Source of the DNA: CAZSHG01 sp964606695 [NCBI: uncultured bacterium]
Lineage (GTDB): Bacteria > UBP14 > UBA6098
Length of the DNA: 64,000 nucleotides
Reading direction: 5' to 3'
NCBI GenBank assembly: GCA_964606695.1
Contig: CAZSHG010000005.1
Span: forward strand, 1-64,000
Shown: positions 1 through 7,838 of the stretch, piece after piece
How positions within the stretch are numbered: position 1 is the first letter of the stretch
Layout of the letters: the number at the start of each line of letters is the position of its first letter
Program-made: the position numbers and the translations under genes
Notes under the pieces: model-generated
Database searches by the model: none
What the model saw: the letters and a program-made list of their open reading frames with translations, nothing else
What the model was told of the DNA's origin: nothing

Positions 1-341
1 TCGCCCTCGACATTCCCGTAGGGGACGGTTCCCCCGTCCCGATTAGCGTGGAGATTTACGATGTGAATGGGCGGAAAATCAAAACGGTCACTGAGCTTGT
101 CGAAGTGCCTGTAGGGGAGGCCCTTGTGGCCTCCCGTGGCGTGGGTTCCAGTGTCAAAGAACGGGAGGGGACAAGCCCCGCCCCTACGGCAAACGCGGTC
201 GTCTGGCGTCCCGCCCCGTCAATCGGTTCCGGCGTTTATCTCGTGCGGGCGCGTTTCGACCCTTCGGCAAGCTCAGGGCACCGCATGCTCAGCGAGCGAG
301 AGGATGACGCCGTATCGAAGCGAGTCGTATATCTAAAATGA
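1..341 (+). CDS. C-terminal end of a secreted protein with a type IX-like sorting domain (5' partial)
   Basis: The frame is open from the window edge (codons in phase with position 3) to the stop at 339-341, so this is the tail of a larger protein. The readable end contains VEIYDVNGRKI, VVWRPAPSIGSGVYLVRARF and a terminal KRVVYLK. This is the layout of the C-terminal sorting domain that FCB-group bacteria use for secretion and surface anchoring. Two stretches between these blocks are translated palindromic repeats (positions 18-40, 91-137, 165-190, 262-300) and do not look like native domain sequence. The same domain ends the LVIVD protein near 48.4 kb. The function of the missing N-terminal part cannot be seen. 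Confidence 0.75.
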   Translation, partial: ALDIPVGDGSPVPISVEIYDVNGRKIKTVTELVEVPVGEALVASRGVGSSVKEREGTSPAPTANAVVWRPAPSIGSGVYLVRARFDPSASSGHRMLSEREDDAVSKRVVYLK

Positions 342-398
342 GAACATCGTAAAAATGAAATCATCGCAAATCAAAATAATCGAATAGAAGGAGGAACG

Positions 399-695
399 AT
401 GGGGTTTGGACGGGACGATTACGAAACGAGATGTCGCAAGCGCAAGGAGAAATACCAAAAGCGCGCGGTGACAACGGCGCATAACAAGAAAATTGCGGTC
501 GATCGAACAAAGACCATGATGAACGAGCTTGTCAGAATGATCAAAGAATCCGGACTCACGCAAACGAAGATATCCCAGATGTCCGGTGTCTGCACGGCGG
601 CGATACCCAGCTTGGCGCGGTTCTTGCCTCTCGGAAATCAGGGGAATGTCAACTCAATTGATAGCAAGAACCGTGACAAGCGGAATACGCGTTAA
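399..695 (+). pseudogene. Small XRE-like helix-turn-helix gene, probably frameshifted
   Basis: A strong ribosome-binding site (gaaggagg) ends 5 nt before ATG 399. The 98-residue product is basic at the N-terminus. Around residues 48-68 it carries LTQTKISQMSGVCTAAIP, which resembles the recognition helices of XRE-type DNA-binding domains. After residue about 75 the similarity stops. The +1 frame then reads EIRGMSTQLIARTVTSGIRV up to a stop at 715-717, which looks like the expected continuation of such a domain. I infer a frameshift near 621-640, so the gene is probably decayed or mis-sequenced. It could instead be a genuine small protein of unknown function. Confidence 0.4.
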
Positions 696-815
696 TAATA
701 TTTATTTCCTCGTTTAAACTTCATTCTCCGAAAATTTCCTCGAAAAGTCCTTGTTATTTTTCAAATCCCGCCTTATCCTTAGCGTCATTGTTAAGAGGAA
801 GTTAATCTAAGGTTA

Positions 816-2483
816 ATGATGATAGTTGATTTGTTAAGGATAGTCGGCTCGCTGGGGGTTTTCCTATACGGCATGAGGGTGATGAGCGACGGTATTCAAA
901 AAGCCGCCGGTAGCAGATTGAAATCTATCCTTAATTATATGACCCGGAAACCCGTAGTCGGCGTCATGACCGGATTCCTGATAACGGCGCTGGTTCAATC
1001 CTCGTCGGCGACAACGGTTATGGTCGTCAGTTTCGTTAATTCCGGCCTGCTTTCTCTGGTTCAGGGTATCAGCGTGGTGATGGGCGCGAATATCGGCACC
1101 ACGGTTACCACCTGGATCGTTTCCTTTTTCGGTTTCAAGTTCAAGATAACCTCGATTGCGTTGCCGGTCGTCGGCATCGGCCTTCCATTGATTTTTTCCA
1201 AACGCCGCAAATACAGGGATATTGGGGAGATTCTCATAGGCTTTGGCCTGTTATTCATCGGCCTGATGTTTCTGAAAGATTCGGTCCCGGACATTCAGAA
1301 TCATCCCGATACACTCGAATTTTTGAGGAGTTACACCGATCTGGGATTTTTATCTTACGTGATTTTCATCCTCGTGGGGTCGATATTGACTGTAATCGTG
1401 CAATCTTCCAGCGCGGCTATGGCTATCACCGTAACGATGGCCTATCTCGGCTGGATTGATTATTACACCGGCGCGGCGATTGTCCTCGGCGAAAATATCG
1501 GCACGACCGTAACGGCGTATCTGGCTTCACTGGGAACGAATGTAAACGCCAGACGGACGGCTCGTGCGCATTTTCTTTTCAACCTGTTCGGCGTTTTCTG
1601 GATATCGATAGTTTTCAGGCATTTCGCCGATCTCGTCCTTGCAATCGCGCCGTGGAATTCCTCGTTAAATGCGAATTTTCCGCTCAACCTCGCGCTTTTT
1701 CATACATTATTCAACATTACTAACACACTTATTTTCCTGCCCTTCACCAGTAAATTCTCGCGGTTCGTGGAGTATCTGGTAAAACCCAAAGAACGGGATT
1801 TAGTAACGGAATATACGCTTAAATACATTTCCACGGGGCTTCAGGACACAGCCGATCTTAATCTCATCGAGGCGCGTAAGGAAATCGACCGAATGGCGCA
1901 GATAACGCTGGATATGTTCGAAACCTTCATGGAAGTCTATCATCATCCAACCGTAAAAATGGGCGATAAGGTCCAGAAAGTCCGAAAACACGAGGATTTG
2001 ACGGATCGAATGCAATTGGAGATTTCCAAATACCTTGTGGACTGCTCCCAGGACGAACTCAGCGAGGCCAATATGCGCAACGTAAGCGCGTTGATTCGTA
2101 TAGTAAACGAGCTTGAGAATATAGGCGACAGTTGTTTTAAGCTGATTCTCGTTGCGGAAAGGCGTTACGACGAACGGCTGAAATTCCACACGGACGCTGA
2201 CCGGGAGATAGTCCAGTATTCCCGGTTGATTCTCGATTACGTGAATTTTTACCGCACGCATCTCGACGGGCATCTCGACCAAAATGAACTCGAATACGCG
2301 TATAAACTCGAATGCGATATCAACGATACGCGCGACGAATTAAGGGCACTCACCGAAAAACGCATGAAATCGGGATCGGATCCTCACGCCGAACTACTGT
2401 ATCTCGATTTGCTGAAGAATTTTGAGCATATCGGCGACGCTTCGTTGAACATCGCTCAGGCACTCGGCAGGATAGTTGATTAA
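816..2483 (+). CDS. Na/Pi cotransporter family protein with C-terminal PhoU-like domain
   Basis: This 555-residue inner-membrane protein has two inverted Na/Pi-cotransporter repeats, each carrying the family's QSSSA signature (residues 61-67 and 196-200) followed by a GxNIGTTVT segment. Eight or more hydrophobic segments fill residues 1-325. Residues about 340-550 are soluble, alpha-helical and PhoU-like, with two three-helix bundles rich in Glu, Asp and His. Family members move phosphate with sodium, and the PhoU part is thought to sense or gate it. ATG 816 follows aagaggaag; ATG 819 is an alternative. It stands alone on its strand with no other phosphate genes nearby. Confidence 0.9.
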   Translation: MMIVDLLRIVGSLGVFLYGMRVMSDGIQKAAGSRLKSILNYMTRKPVVGVMTGFLITALVQSSSATTVMVVSFVNSGLLSLVQGISVVMGANIGTTVTTWIVSFFGFKFKITSIALPVVGIGLPLIFSKRRKYRDIGEILIGFGLLFIGLMFLKDSVPDIQNHPDTLEFLRSYTDLGFLSYVIFILVGSILTVIVQSSSAAMAITVTMAYLGWIDYYTGAAIVLGENIGTTVTAYLASLGTNVNARRTARAHFLFNLFGVFWISIVFRHFADLVLAIAPWNSSLNANFPLNLALFHTLFNITNTLIFLPFTSKFSRFVEYLVKPKERDLVTEYTLKYISTGLQDTADLNLIEARKEIDRMAQITLDMFETFMEVYHHPTVKMGDKVQKVRKHEDLTDRMQLEISKYLVDCSQDELSEANMRNVSALIRIVNELENIGDSCFKLILVAERRYDERLKFHTDADREIVQYSRLILDYVNFYRTHLDGHLDQNELEYAYKLECDINDTRDELRALTEKRMKSGSDPHAELLYLDLLKNFEHIGDASLNIAQALGRIVD

Positions 2484-2515
2484 CAAGTTTGATCAACATC
2501 AGGTTATAAGACTAA

Positions 2516-2953
2516 TTGTCGAAGGAGGAAAACATAGCCACCAGTTATTTCGAAGATAAATCCTCGATGCCCGATGAAAGCGCTATGCAAACCGCCCTTG
2601 CCGATTCTTATCCATTGTGGAAGGAACTGAAGGATTTTATTATCGATAATTTCCCAATAATCAGCGAGGAATGGAAACACTACGGCGCGAAATCGGGGTG
2701 GGTAAAGAAGGTCTTTAGCAAGAAGCGCAATTTGATGTTTTTCACCCCGAAGGACGGGTATTTTCGAGTGGCGATGGTTTTCGGGGAGAAAGCGTTAAAA
2801 GTTATCCAGGATAGCGATTTACCCAGATCGATCATCGAAGAATTAACCAACGCCCGCAAATATGCCGAGGGGAGGGCTATCCGAATCGAGACGAAAAGCG
2901 AATCGGATATCGAAAACCTGAAGAAACTGCTAATAATCAAATATGACAACTGA
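2516..2953 (+). CDS. DUF3788 family protein
   Basis: The 145-residue frame matches the DUF3788 pattern: an N-terminal acidic segment, LWKELKDFI, EEWKHYGAKSGWVKKV, and a central RNLMFFTPKDGYFRVAMVFGEKA region. The family has no firm function; it resembles small YdhG/DUF1801-type folds. The start is uncertain. TTG 2516 is the first usual start codon but has no good ribosome-binding site. A perfect aaggagg lies at 2522-2528, inside that frame, 5 nt before an in-frame ATA at 2534. Starting there gives (M)ATSYFEDKSS, a more typical N-terminus. ATG 2567 is a third choice. Confidence 0.75.
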   Translation: MSKEENIATSYFEDKSSMPDESAMQTALADSYPLWKELKDFIIDNFPIISEEWKHYGAKSGWVKKVFSKKRNLMFFTPKDGYFRVAMVFGEKALKVIQDSDLPRSIIEELTNARKYAEGRAIRIETKSESDIENLKKLLIIKYDN

Positions 2954-3193
2954 TCGAAACCGGCTAATCCTGATATGCGTTTCCCGGTTGGTATAATCCT
3001 CTACAGCGACCACTTCCCGACGGGCGGGACGATCTACACGGCAAGTGGCACGTCCGATTTAATCGACGCACTTGCCTTGTAGTCGATGCCGATCGAGCAA
3101 TCGATCGAGGTTTCCGGGAAATCGGAAAAAGCATTTATGAATAGGGAATAGAAATTAAATAGTAAGAGAGCCGGCGCTCATAATTAATTCAGA
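2954..3193. other. Non-coding gap with an interrupted long hairpin
   Basis: No gene is supported here. Positions 3034-3082 form an imperfect hairpin: ctaca-c-ggcaagtg pairs with cacttgcc-t-tgtag, one mismatch between two perfect blocks, and an inner cgtc/gacg pair. Flanking blocks tttcccgg (about 2981) and ccgggaaa (about 3115) could close a larger fold. There is no T-tract, so it does not look like an intrinsic terminator. A frame of about 35 codons from ATG 2975 is too short to support. Confidence 0.4.
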
Positions 3194-4195
3194 CTATATC
3201 TCCGGTTTGAACATCCCCATAGCGTCCCGAACCAACACCATAGTCTCCGCGGCGCGTTGGCGGGCGCGGTCGGCGCCGTCTTTCAAGTAAGCGTCGAGGA
3301 TGGCTTTGTCGGCGAGGAGTTCGCTTCGTTTCGCGCGGAAATCTGCGAAATAATCTATTAACGCACCCGCGAGGTTCTTCTTGCATTTCACGCAACCCAT
3401 ACTCGGATCGCCTGAAGCGCATAAATCCGCCTGTTCCTGCGTCCATTCGAGATCGTAAATCGTGCGGTAGATATTAACAGGGCAATCGTCAGGGTGTCCG
3501 GGATCGGTTTTATGAATCTTCGTCTCGTCGGTGAACATCGACATTACTTTGCTCTTTATCTCGTCCTGGTCGTCGCCCAGCGCTATGAAATTGCCATAAC
3601 TCTTGCTCATTTTCTGGCCGTCGGTGCCGGGGAGAATAGGGAATTTCGTAACAAGCGCTTCCGGCTCCGGGAAAACCTCGCCGTAAAGGTAGGTGAATCT
3701 TCGGACTATCTCGCGCGCCAACTCCAGATGCGCAAGCTGATCCTTGCCCACGGGCACGATGTCCGCGCGATAGACGATTATATCGGCGGTCTGCAATACC
3801 GGATAACCCAGAAAACCGTAGCTATCGAGGCCTAATTGCTCGACTTTGTCCTTATAACTCGGAACTCTTTCCAGCCAGCCTATCGGGACGATCATCGAAA
3901 GGAGCAGGTGCAGTTCCGCGTGCTCCTTGACGTGGCTTTGCACGAAAATCGCCGTGTGTTCGGGATCGAGTCCTGCGGCGATAAAATCCGCGGCCATTTC
4001 GTATATTCGCGGCACGAGTTTGTCGGTCTCTTCGTAGCCGCTGGTGAGCGCGTGCCAATCGACGATGCAATTGAACATCTCGTATTTACCGGAATCCTGC
4101 AGTTCGACCCAGTTTCGTAGCGCGCCCTCGTAATTGCCCAGATGTAGCGCACCCGATGGTTGCATGCCGGAAAGTAATACTTTTTTATCGCTCAT
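3194..4195 (-). CDS. trpS: Tryptophan--tRNA ligase
   Basis: Class I aminoacyl-tRNA synthetase that charges tRNA-Trp with tryptophan in the cytosol. The HIGH-type motif is HLGN at residues 18-21, and KMSKS lies at 195-199, both at normal spacing. Length (333 residues) is normal for the bacterial enzyme. The C-terminal region contains GCVKCKKNL, as in many bacterial TrpRS. ATG 4195 is chosen over the upstream in-frame ATG 4222 because aaagga sits about 8 nt before it and the protein then starts MSDKKVLLSG. The upstream gene on the same strand is a glycosyltransferase 47 nt away. No T-box leader is visible. Confidence 0.95.
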   Translation of the reverse strand: MSDKKVLLSGMQPSGALHLGNYEGALRNWVELQDSGKYEMFNCIVDWHALTSGYEETDKLVPRIYEMAADFIAAGLDPEHTAIFVQSHVKEHAELHLLLSMIVPIGWLERVPSYKDKVEQLGLDSYGFLGYPVLQTADIIVYRADIVPVGKDQLAHLELAREIVRRFTYLYGEVFPEPEALVTKFPILPGTDGQKMSKSYGNFIALGDDQDEIKSKVMSMFTDETKIHKTDPGHPDDCPVNIYRTIYDLEWTQEQADLCASGDPSMGCVKCKKNLAGALIDYFADFRAKRSELLADKAILDAYLKDGADRARQRAAETMVLVRDAMGMFKPEI

Positions 4196-4242
4196 GTTAT
4201 CGTCCTTTTCGATAGTTTTCAATCGACCTTGAATTTATACGA

Positions 4243-5469
4243 TTATTGCGAAGATTCAAGCTTTTTTCGGCGTTTTTTATTCGATAAATCCATAGCGATC
4301 CAATATGCCACCGCCCATTCGACAGGAAAACGGAATCTTCCGGAGCCGAAAAACAAAAGATGAAACAGAGTAATCCCGACAACGGCGACGATACTCAGCG
4401 CGAATATGGGATCGTCGCGGAAACGCCAGTTCTTCCCCGCGGCGATTATCCCCAGAATTAAAAATACTGCCCAAAGAATATGAAAAAACAGATCCCAGAA
4501 AATCGATTTCTCGAAAGCGAGCGTATTTCGCAGAAAAATGCCTACCTTCTGCAATGCCCACATATTGAGAACTTTTTTCGGAATTAATTTCAACCATTTG
4601 ACCGGATTATCGACCATCCAATTCAACGCCATCGATGTATATTCGCGGTTGCGTGTAACCTCCGGCAGTGAATCGGGGAGGGTTTGTGCATCGGCGTTGT
4701 AGCCGCCGTGCGCGCTGTCGAAATTGCCTATTCGCAGGTTGATACCGGTGTTGGTCGATAGGGAAAGGGTGCCCAATCGAACCATATTTCTTATCGACCA
4801 GGGCGCGATTATTATCGTGAATCCCAGAATAAGCAGTATCGCCCGTTTCAGGAATGTTTTAAAAACGAATTTATCCTTGAGCAACCGATAATCGAACCAG
4901 AGGGCGATAGGCAGGACGAGCAATCCCATCGTCCGAAATAGTGTCGCCGCGCCAAGAATGAACCCGGTCTTGAAAAAGCCGAAATCCTTTTTACGAGTCG
5001 CCAGAACGATGAAAGCGGCGAACAACAAAAGCGTAAACGGCACCTCCGAATTCGGGAAACCCGAATACAATATCCCCGATGGGAATATTGCGAAAAGCAA
5101 TCCTGCGATAGTCGAGATTTTCCTATCCGTCCCGCACACGATGAAAAAGAGATACGCCAACGCAACGGTCAGCGACGTCATCCCGGCGAAAGCTAAGTCT
5201 ATAAGCCATCTACTGCCCATGAAAACAAAAGGAACGAGAATTATCGAAGTCCCCGGAGGCCGATACGCCGTGAATGAACCGTCGAAATCGATATACTTAC
5301 CCGTCTCGCCCAACGACCTCGCAAGCTCGTAATATCTCCAGGGGTCGCTCAGAAGCGGACCTGCGGGAAATAGAGCGAGATAAATCAACCTTATACCGAA
5401 GGCCAGAACGAATAATAAAACCGCCCTGCGGATGTCGAATGGTATGTAGTGCCGTATTTTTTGCATCAC
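4243..5469 (-). CDS. GT-C family membrane glycosyltransferase (PMT_2/ArnT-like)
   Basis: A 408-residue polytopic membrane protein with about ten hydrophobic segments. After the first segment it has LLSDPWRYYELARSL, matching the acidic first-loop region that GT-C enzymes use to bind a polyprenyl-phosphate sugar donor. The order of a loop-rich N-terminal half and a hydrophobic C-terminal half resembles the dolichyl-phosphate mannosyltransferase (PMT_2) and ArnT groups. It probably transfers a sugar to an envelope acceptor on the outer face of the inner membrane; donor and acceptor cannot be read from sequence. It precedes trpS on the same strand. Confidence 0.75.
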   Translation of the reverse strand: MMQKIRHYIPFDIRRAVLLFVLAFGIRLIYLALFPAGPLLSDPWRYYELARSLGETGKYIDFDGSFTAYRPPGTSIILVPFVFMGSRWLIDLAFAGMTSLTVALAYLFFIVCGTDRKISTIAGLLFAIFPSGILYSGFPNSEVPFTLLLFAAFIVLATRKKDFGFFKTGFILGAATLFRTMGLLVLPIALWFDYRLLKDKFVFKTFLKRAILLILGFTIIIAPWSIRNMVRLGTLSLSTNTGINLRIGNFDSAHGGYNADAQTLPDSLPEVTRNREYTSMALNWMVDNPVKWLKLIPKKVLNMWALQKVGIFLRNTLAFEKSIFWDLFFHILWAVFLILGIIAAGKNWRFRDDPIFALSIVAVVGITLFHLLFFGSGRFRFPVEWAVAYWIAMDLSNKKRRKKLESSQ

Positions 5470-5597
5470 GAGAACAACTAAAACCTTTTTTCAGCTAACG
5501 TCAAGTAGAAAGGGGATTTGAATAGATTTATTTTACATTTTGATCACATGAAAGCGCTGTAAATCCATCTGAAAAAACACGAATATTCAAAAAAAGC

Positions 5598-5626
5598 TTG
5601 CAACTCATAACTTTACTGTATATATA
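5598..5626 (+). promoter_or_regulatory. Sigma70-type promoter of the tRNA pair
   Basis: TTGCAA at 5598-5603 and TATATA at 5621-5626 are separated by 17 nt, with further AT-rich sequence downstream. Transcription would start near 5633, about 20 nt before the first tRNA. Confidence 0.6.
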
Positions 5627-5652
5627 TAATAAATGTTTGTTCTTCGAAAAAC

Positions 5653-5724
5653 GGACCCATAGCTCAGCGGTAGAGCAGGGGACTCATAATCCCTTGGCCC
5701 GAGGTTCGAATCCTCGTGGGTCCA
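5653..5724 (+). tRNA. tRNA with CAT anticodon (tRNA-Met or tRNA-Ile2)
   Basis: The cloverleaf is complete. The acceptor stem is GGACCCA/TGGGTCC with discriminator A5724, the D-arm GCTC/GAGC, the anticodon stem GGGGA/TCCCT around loop CTCATAA, and the T-stem CGAGG/CCTCG around TTCGAAT. The anticodon is CAT. CTTGG after the anticodon arm resembles bacterial tRNA-Ile2, whose C34 is changed to lysidine; the acceptor also allows elongator Met. It is not an initiator, since positions 1 and 72 pair as G-C. CCA is not encoded. Confidence 0.93.
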
Positions 5725-5742
5725 GTTTTTGAAAGATTGTTA

Positions 5743-5816
5743 GGGCGATTAGCTCAGCCGGTTAGAGCGCATGCTTCACATGCATGAGGTCAGAGGTTCG
5801 AATCCTCTATCGCCCA
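5743..5816 (+). tRNA. tRNA-Val (CAC anticodon)
   Basis: The acceptor stem GGGCGAT/ATCGCCC carries discriminator A5816. The anticodon stem CATGC/GCATG encloses TTCACAT, giving anticodon CAC, which reads GTG codons. The T-stem is AGAGG/CCTCT around TTCGAAT. No CCA is encoded. It lies 18 nt after the CAT tRNA and is probably co-transcribed with it. Confidence 0.94.
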
Positions 5817-5900
5817 TGGACACGCGAAAGGATCGAGATAGGTGAAGACCGGATTTCCACGACCCTTAAATTGTCACATAAGCGCGATTTCTAACGAAGG

Positions 5901-5935
5901 CGCACCGCTTGTTTGCGGTGCGTTTGTTTATTTTT
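5901..5935 (+). terminator. Intrinsic terminator after the tRNA pair
   Basis: An 8-bp GC-rich stem CGCACCGC/GCGGTGCG (5901-5908 with 5915-5922) is followed by a T-rich run (5923-5935). It ends the tRNA transcript. It lies just before the GTG start of the next gene, so some read-through could feed that operon. Confidence 0.8.
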
Positions 5936-5948
5936 CGAGGAGGGTATC

Positions 5949-7061
5949 GTGAAGTTATCGAAGATTTCAGCTCGTCTTCAGGAACTGTTTCCGCCTATCT
6001 GGGCGGAGAAATGGGATTACAACGGTCTCATCGCGGGGGATTCATGGGCGGATATCGAAAGAATAATGCTCGCGCTGGACCCCTTGTCCGATGTCGTCAA
6101 AGAAGCAGTCGATAAGGGAATAGACCTCATTATTACTCACCATCCACCGGATTTGAATCCGGCAAAACACATCGTCCGCGGCGACCCGGTCGGGTCGGCT
6201 ATCTACGATTGTATCTCGAATGGCATCGCGCTGTATTCTATCCACACGCCACTTGATGTATCGAGAGTTTCCGCCAGTTTCGCTCTGGCGAAACTACTCG
6301 AACTCGAAGATACCGAAGTCCTGGTTCCAATGGACTCCGGAAATCTGCTCAAGCTCGTTACTTTTATCCCGGTGGATCATTTTGAAGCCGTCAGTAAAAC
6401 AATCTTCGATTCCGGAGCGGGACATATTGGAAAATATTCGGAGTGCGGATTCAATATCCAGGGCGAGGGGACTTTCAAGCCGGGATCTGGAACAAATCCG
6501 TTTTCCGGAAAGCGCGGGGAATTAAATCGCGAGAAAGAAATTCGGTTTGAGACAATCGTCCCGCGGGAAAAACTCGCAGGCGTTCTGAAGGCAATGCTCA
6601 CAGTGCACCCTTACGATGAAGTCGCTTACGATATCTACCCGCTGGAGAACGCCCCCGGTAGAATTGGTTACGGTGCGGTCGGTGTCTTACCGGCACCGAT
6701 GACACTGCTCGAATTAACTCAACAACTCAAGGGTCTTCTTCCCGTTTCCGGGATAGCGGTTTGCGGCTCGGATTCGGCCAGAATATCGCGAATCGCCGCC
6801 TTAGGCGGAAGCGGCGGGGATTTCATCCAAAACGCACGTGCGAGTAAAGCGGACGTTTATATCACCGGCGAAGCCGGTTATCATAAGTTAAGAAGAGCAC
6901 AGAATATCGGGTTGCCCGTAGTTATACTCGGCCACTTCGCCTCCGAATGGATATGCCTTCCTTTACTCAAAGGATTTCTCGAAAAGAAACTATGGGAAAA
7001 AACCGCCGAAGGCACGATAGATATCGCGGATACCGAACACGGGCCGATATGGATGACGTAA
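5949..7061 (+). CDS. Nif3-like dinuclear metal center protein (YqfO/YbgI family)
   Basis: The 370-residue product has the Nif3 fold signature: WDYNGLIAGD near the N-terminus, ITHHPP (two metal-binding His), IHTPLDV, and a C-terminal GHFASEW block. A middle insert (VTFIPVDHFEAVSKTIFDSGAGHIGKY) is the PII/CutA-like domain that marks the long YqfO type. These proteins form toroidal hexamers with two metal ions per subunit; hydrolase activities have been proposed but the role is unsettled. GTG 5949 is chosen because aggaggg ends 5 nt before it. It leads a run with the zinc-ribbon protein and the RNase H-IMPDH gene, a neighbourhood common in bacteria. Confidence 0.9.
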   Translation: MKLSKISARLQELFPPIWAEKWDYNGLIAGDSWADIERIMLALDPLSDVVKEAVDKGIDLIITHHPPDLNPAKHIVRGDPVGSAIYDCISNGIALYSIHTPLDVSRVSASFALAKLLELEDTEVLVPMDSGNLLKLVTFIPVDHFEAVSKTIFDSGAGHIGKYSECGFNIQGEGTFKPGSGTNPFSGKRGELNREKEIRFETIVPREKLAGVLKAMLTVHPYDEVAYDIYPLENAPGRIGYGAVGVLPAPMTLLELTQQLKGLLPVSGIAVCGSDSARISRIAALGGSGGDFIQNARASKADVYITGEAGYHKLRRAQNIGLPVVILGHFASEWICLPLLKGFLEKKLWEKTAEGTIDIADTEHGPIWMT

Positions 7062-7091
7062 AAAATACCTTAAACCCTCGTTAGGAGGAAT

Positions 7092-7823
7092 ATGCCGAAG
7101 AAAGACGTAAAAGAGATACTCGAAACCTTGATGGAACTTCAGGAGATAGACAGCCAGCTGGCCGAATTAGAAGTCTCAAAGGTTTATTATCCAAAATTGC
7201 TGGAACAGCTTCGGACCGAGGTCTCGGATCTCGAAAAAGAACTCGTCGAAACCCGGGATGAAGTCGTCGATTTGAAAAAGACGATTAAATTAAAAGAACT
7301 GGAATTGGAACAGACCAGAGAAAAACTGTCCGCGAGTCAACAGCGATTACTGACAGTTCAATCGAATAAGGAATACGATGCCGTCCAACACGAGATTATG
7401 GCATCCGAGGAAACGGTGGCGCAACTCGAGGAGGAAACGATCCGCCTTATGGAAGACCTCGATATCGCGGAGAAAAAAGCCGAGGAACTCGAGGAGAAGC
7501 TATCCGCCGCCACTGAAAATAACGAAGTCCAGATAAAGGAAATAGAAGAAAAATACGCCAAAATCGAGGATAAGGTCGATAATATCCGTAAGAAGCACGA
7601 TACACTGGCATCTTCGATAGATAAACGGATACTCTCTACGTATAAAAGGATACGCGAAGGCACACAGGGGCACGCCATTGTCAAAGTTGTCAGTCGCGCT
7701 TGCGGCGGTTGTTTCCAGACGCTTCCGCCGCGGCAATGTCAGGAGATAAAGCGAATGTCGAACATAAGCTATTGTGAGGCCTGCGGGCGTATTCTCGTAT
7801 GGGACGAGGAAGTATCGCCCTGA
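7092..7823 (+). CDS. Coiled-coil zinc-ribbon protein (DUF164/CdsZ-like)
   Basis: A 243-residue protein made almost entirely of a long charged coiled coil (residues about 10-180). It ends in a C4 zinc ribbon, CGGC...C and CEACGRIL (about 204-236). This is the DUF164/C4-type zinc-ribbon family, which often sits between nif3 and an RNase H gene, as here. A link to translation or nucleic-acid handling has been proposed for homologues. The start ATG 7092 has a clear aggagg site. Spacing to the next gene is 15 nt, so the three genes probably form one operon. Confidence 0.88.
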   Translation: MPKKDVKEILETLMELQEIDSQLAELEVSKVYYPKLLEQLRTEVSDLEKELVETRDEVVDLKKTIKLKELELEQTREKLSASQQRLLTVQSNKEYDAVQHEIMASEETVAQLEEETIRLMEDLDIAEKKAEELEEKLSAATENNEVQIKEIEEKYAKIEDKVDNIRKKHDTLASSIDKRILSTYKRIREGTQGHAIVKVVSRACGGCFQTLPPRQCQEIKRMSNISYCEACGRILVWDEEVSP

Positions 7824-7838
7824 GGAGTAAAACGAATC

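Noticed and set aside
4196-4242. T-box leader before trpS
   Set aside because: The gap is 47 nt, far too short for a T-box.
5653-5724. Initiator tRNA-Met
   Set aside because: Position 1-72 is a paired G-C and the anticodon stem lacks the run of three G-C pairs in the initiator arrangement.
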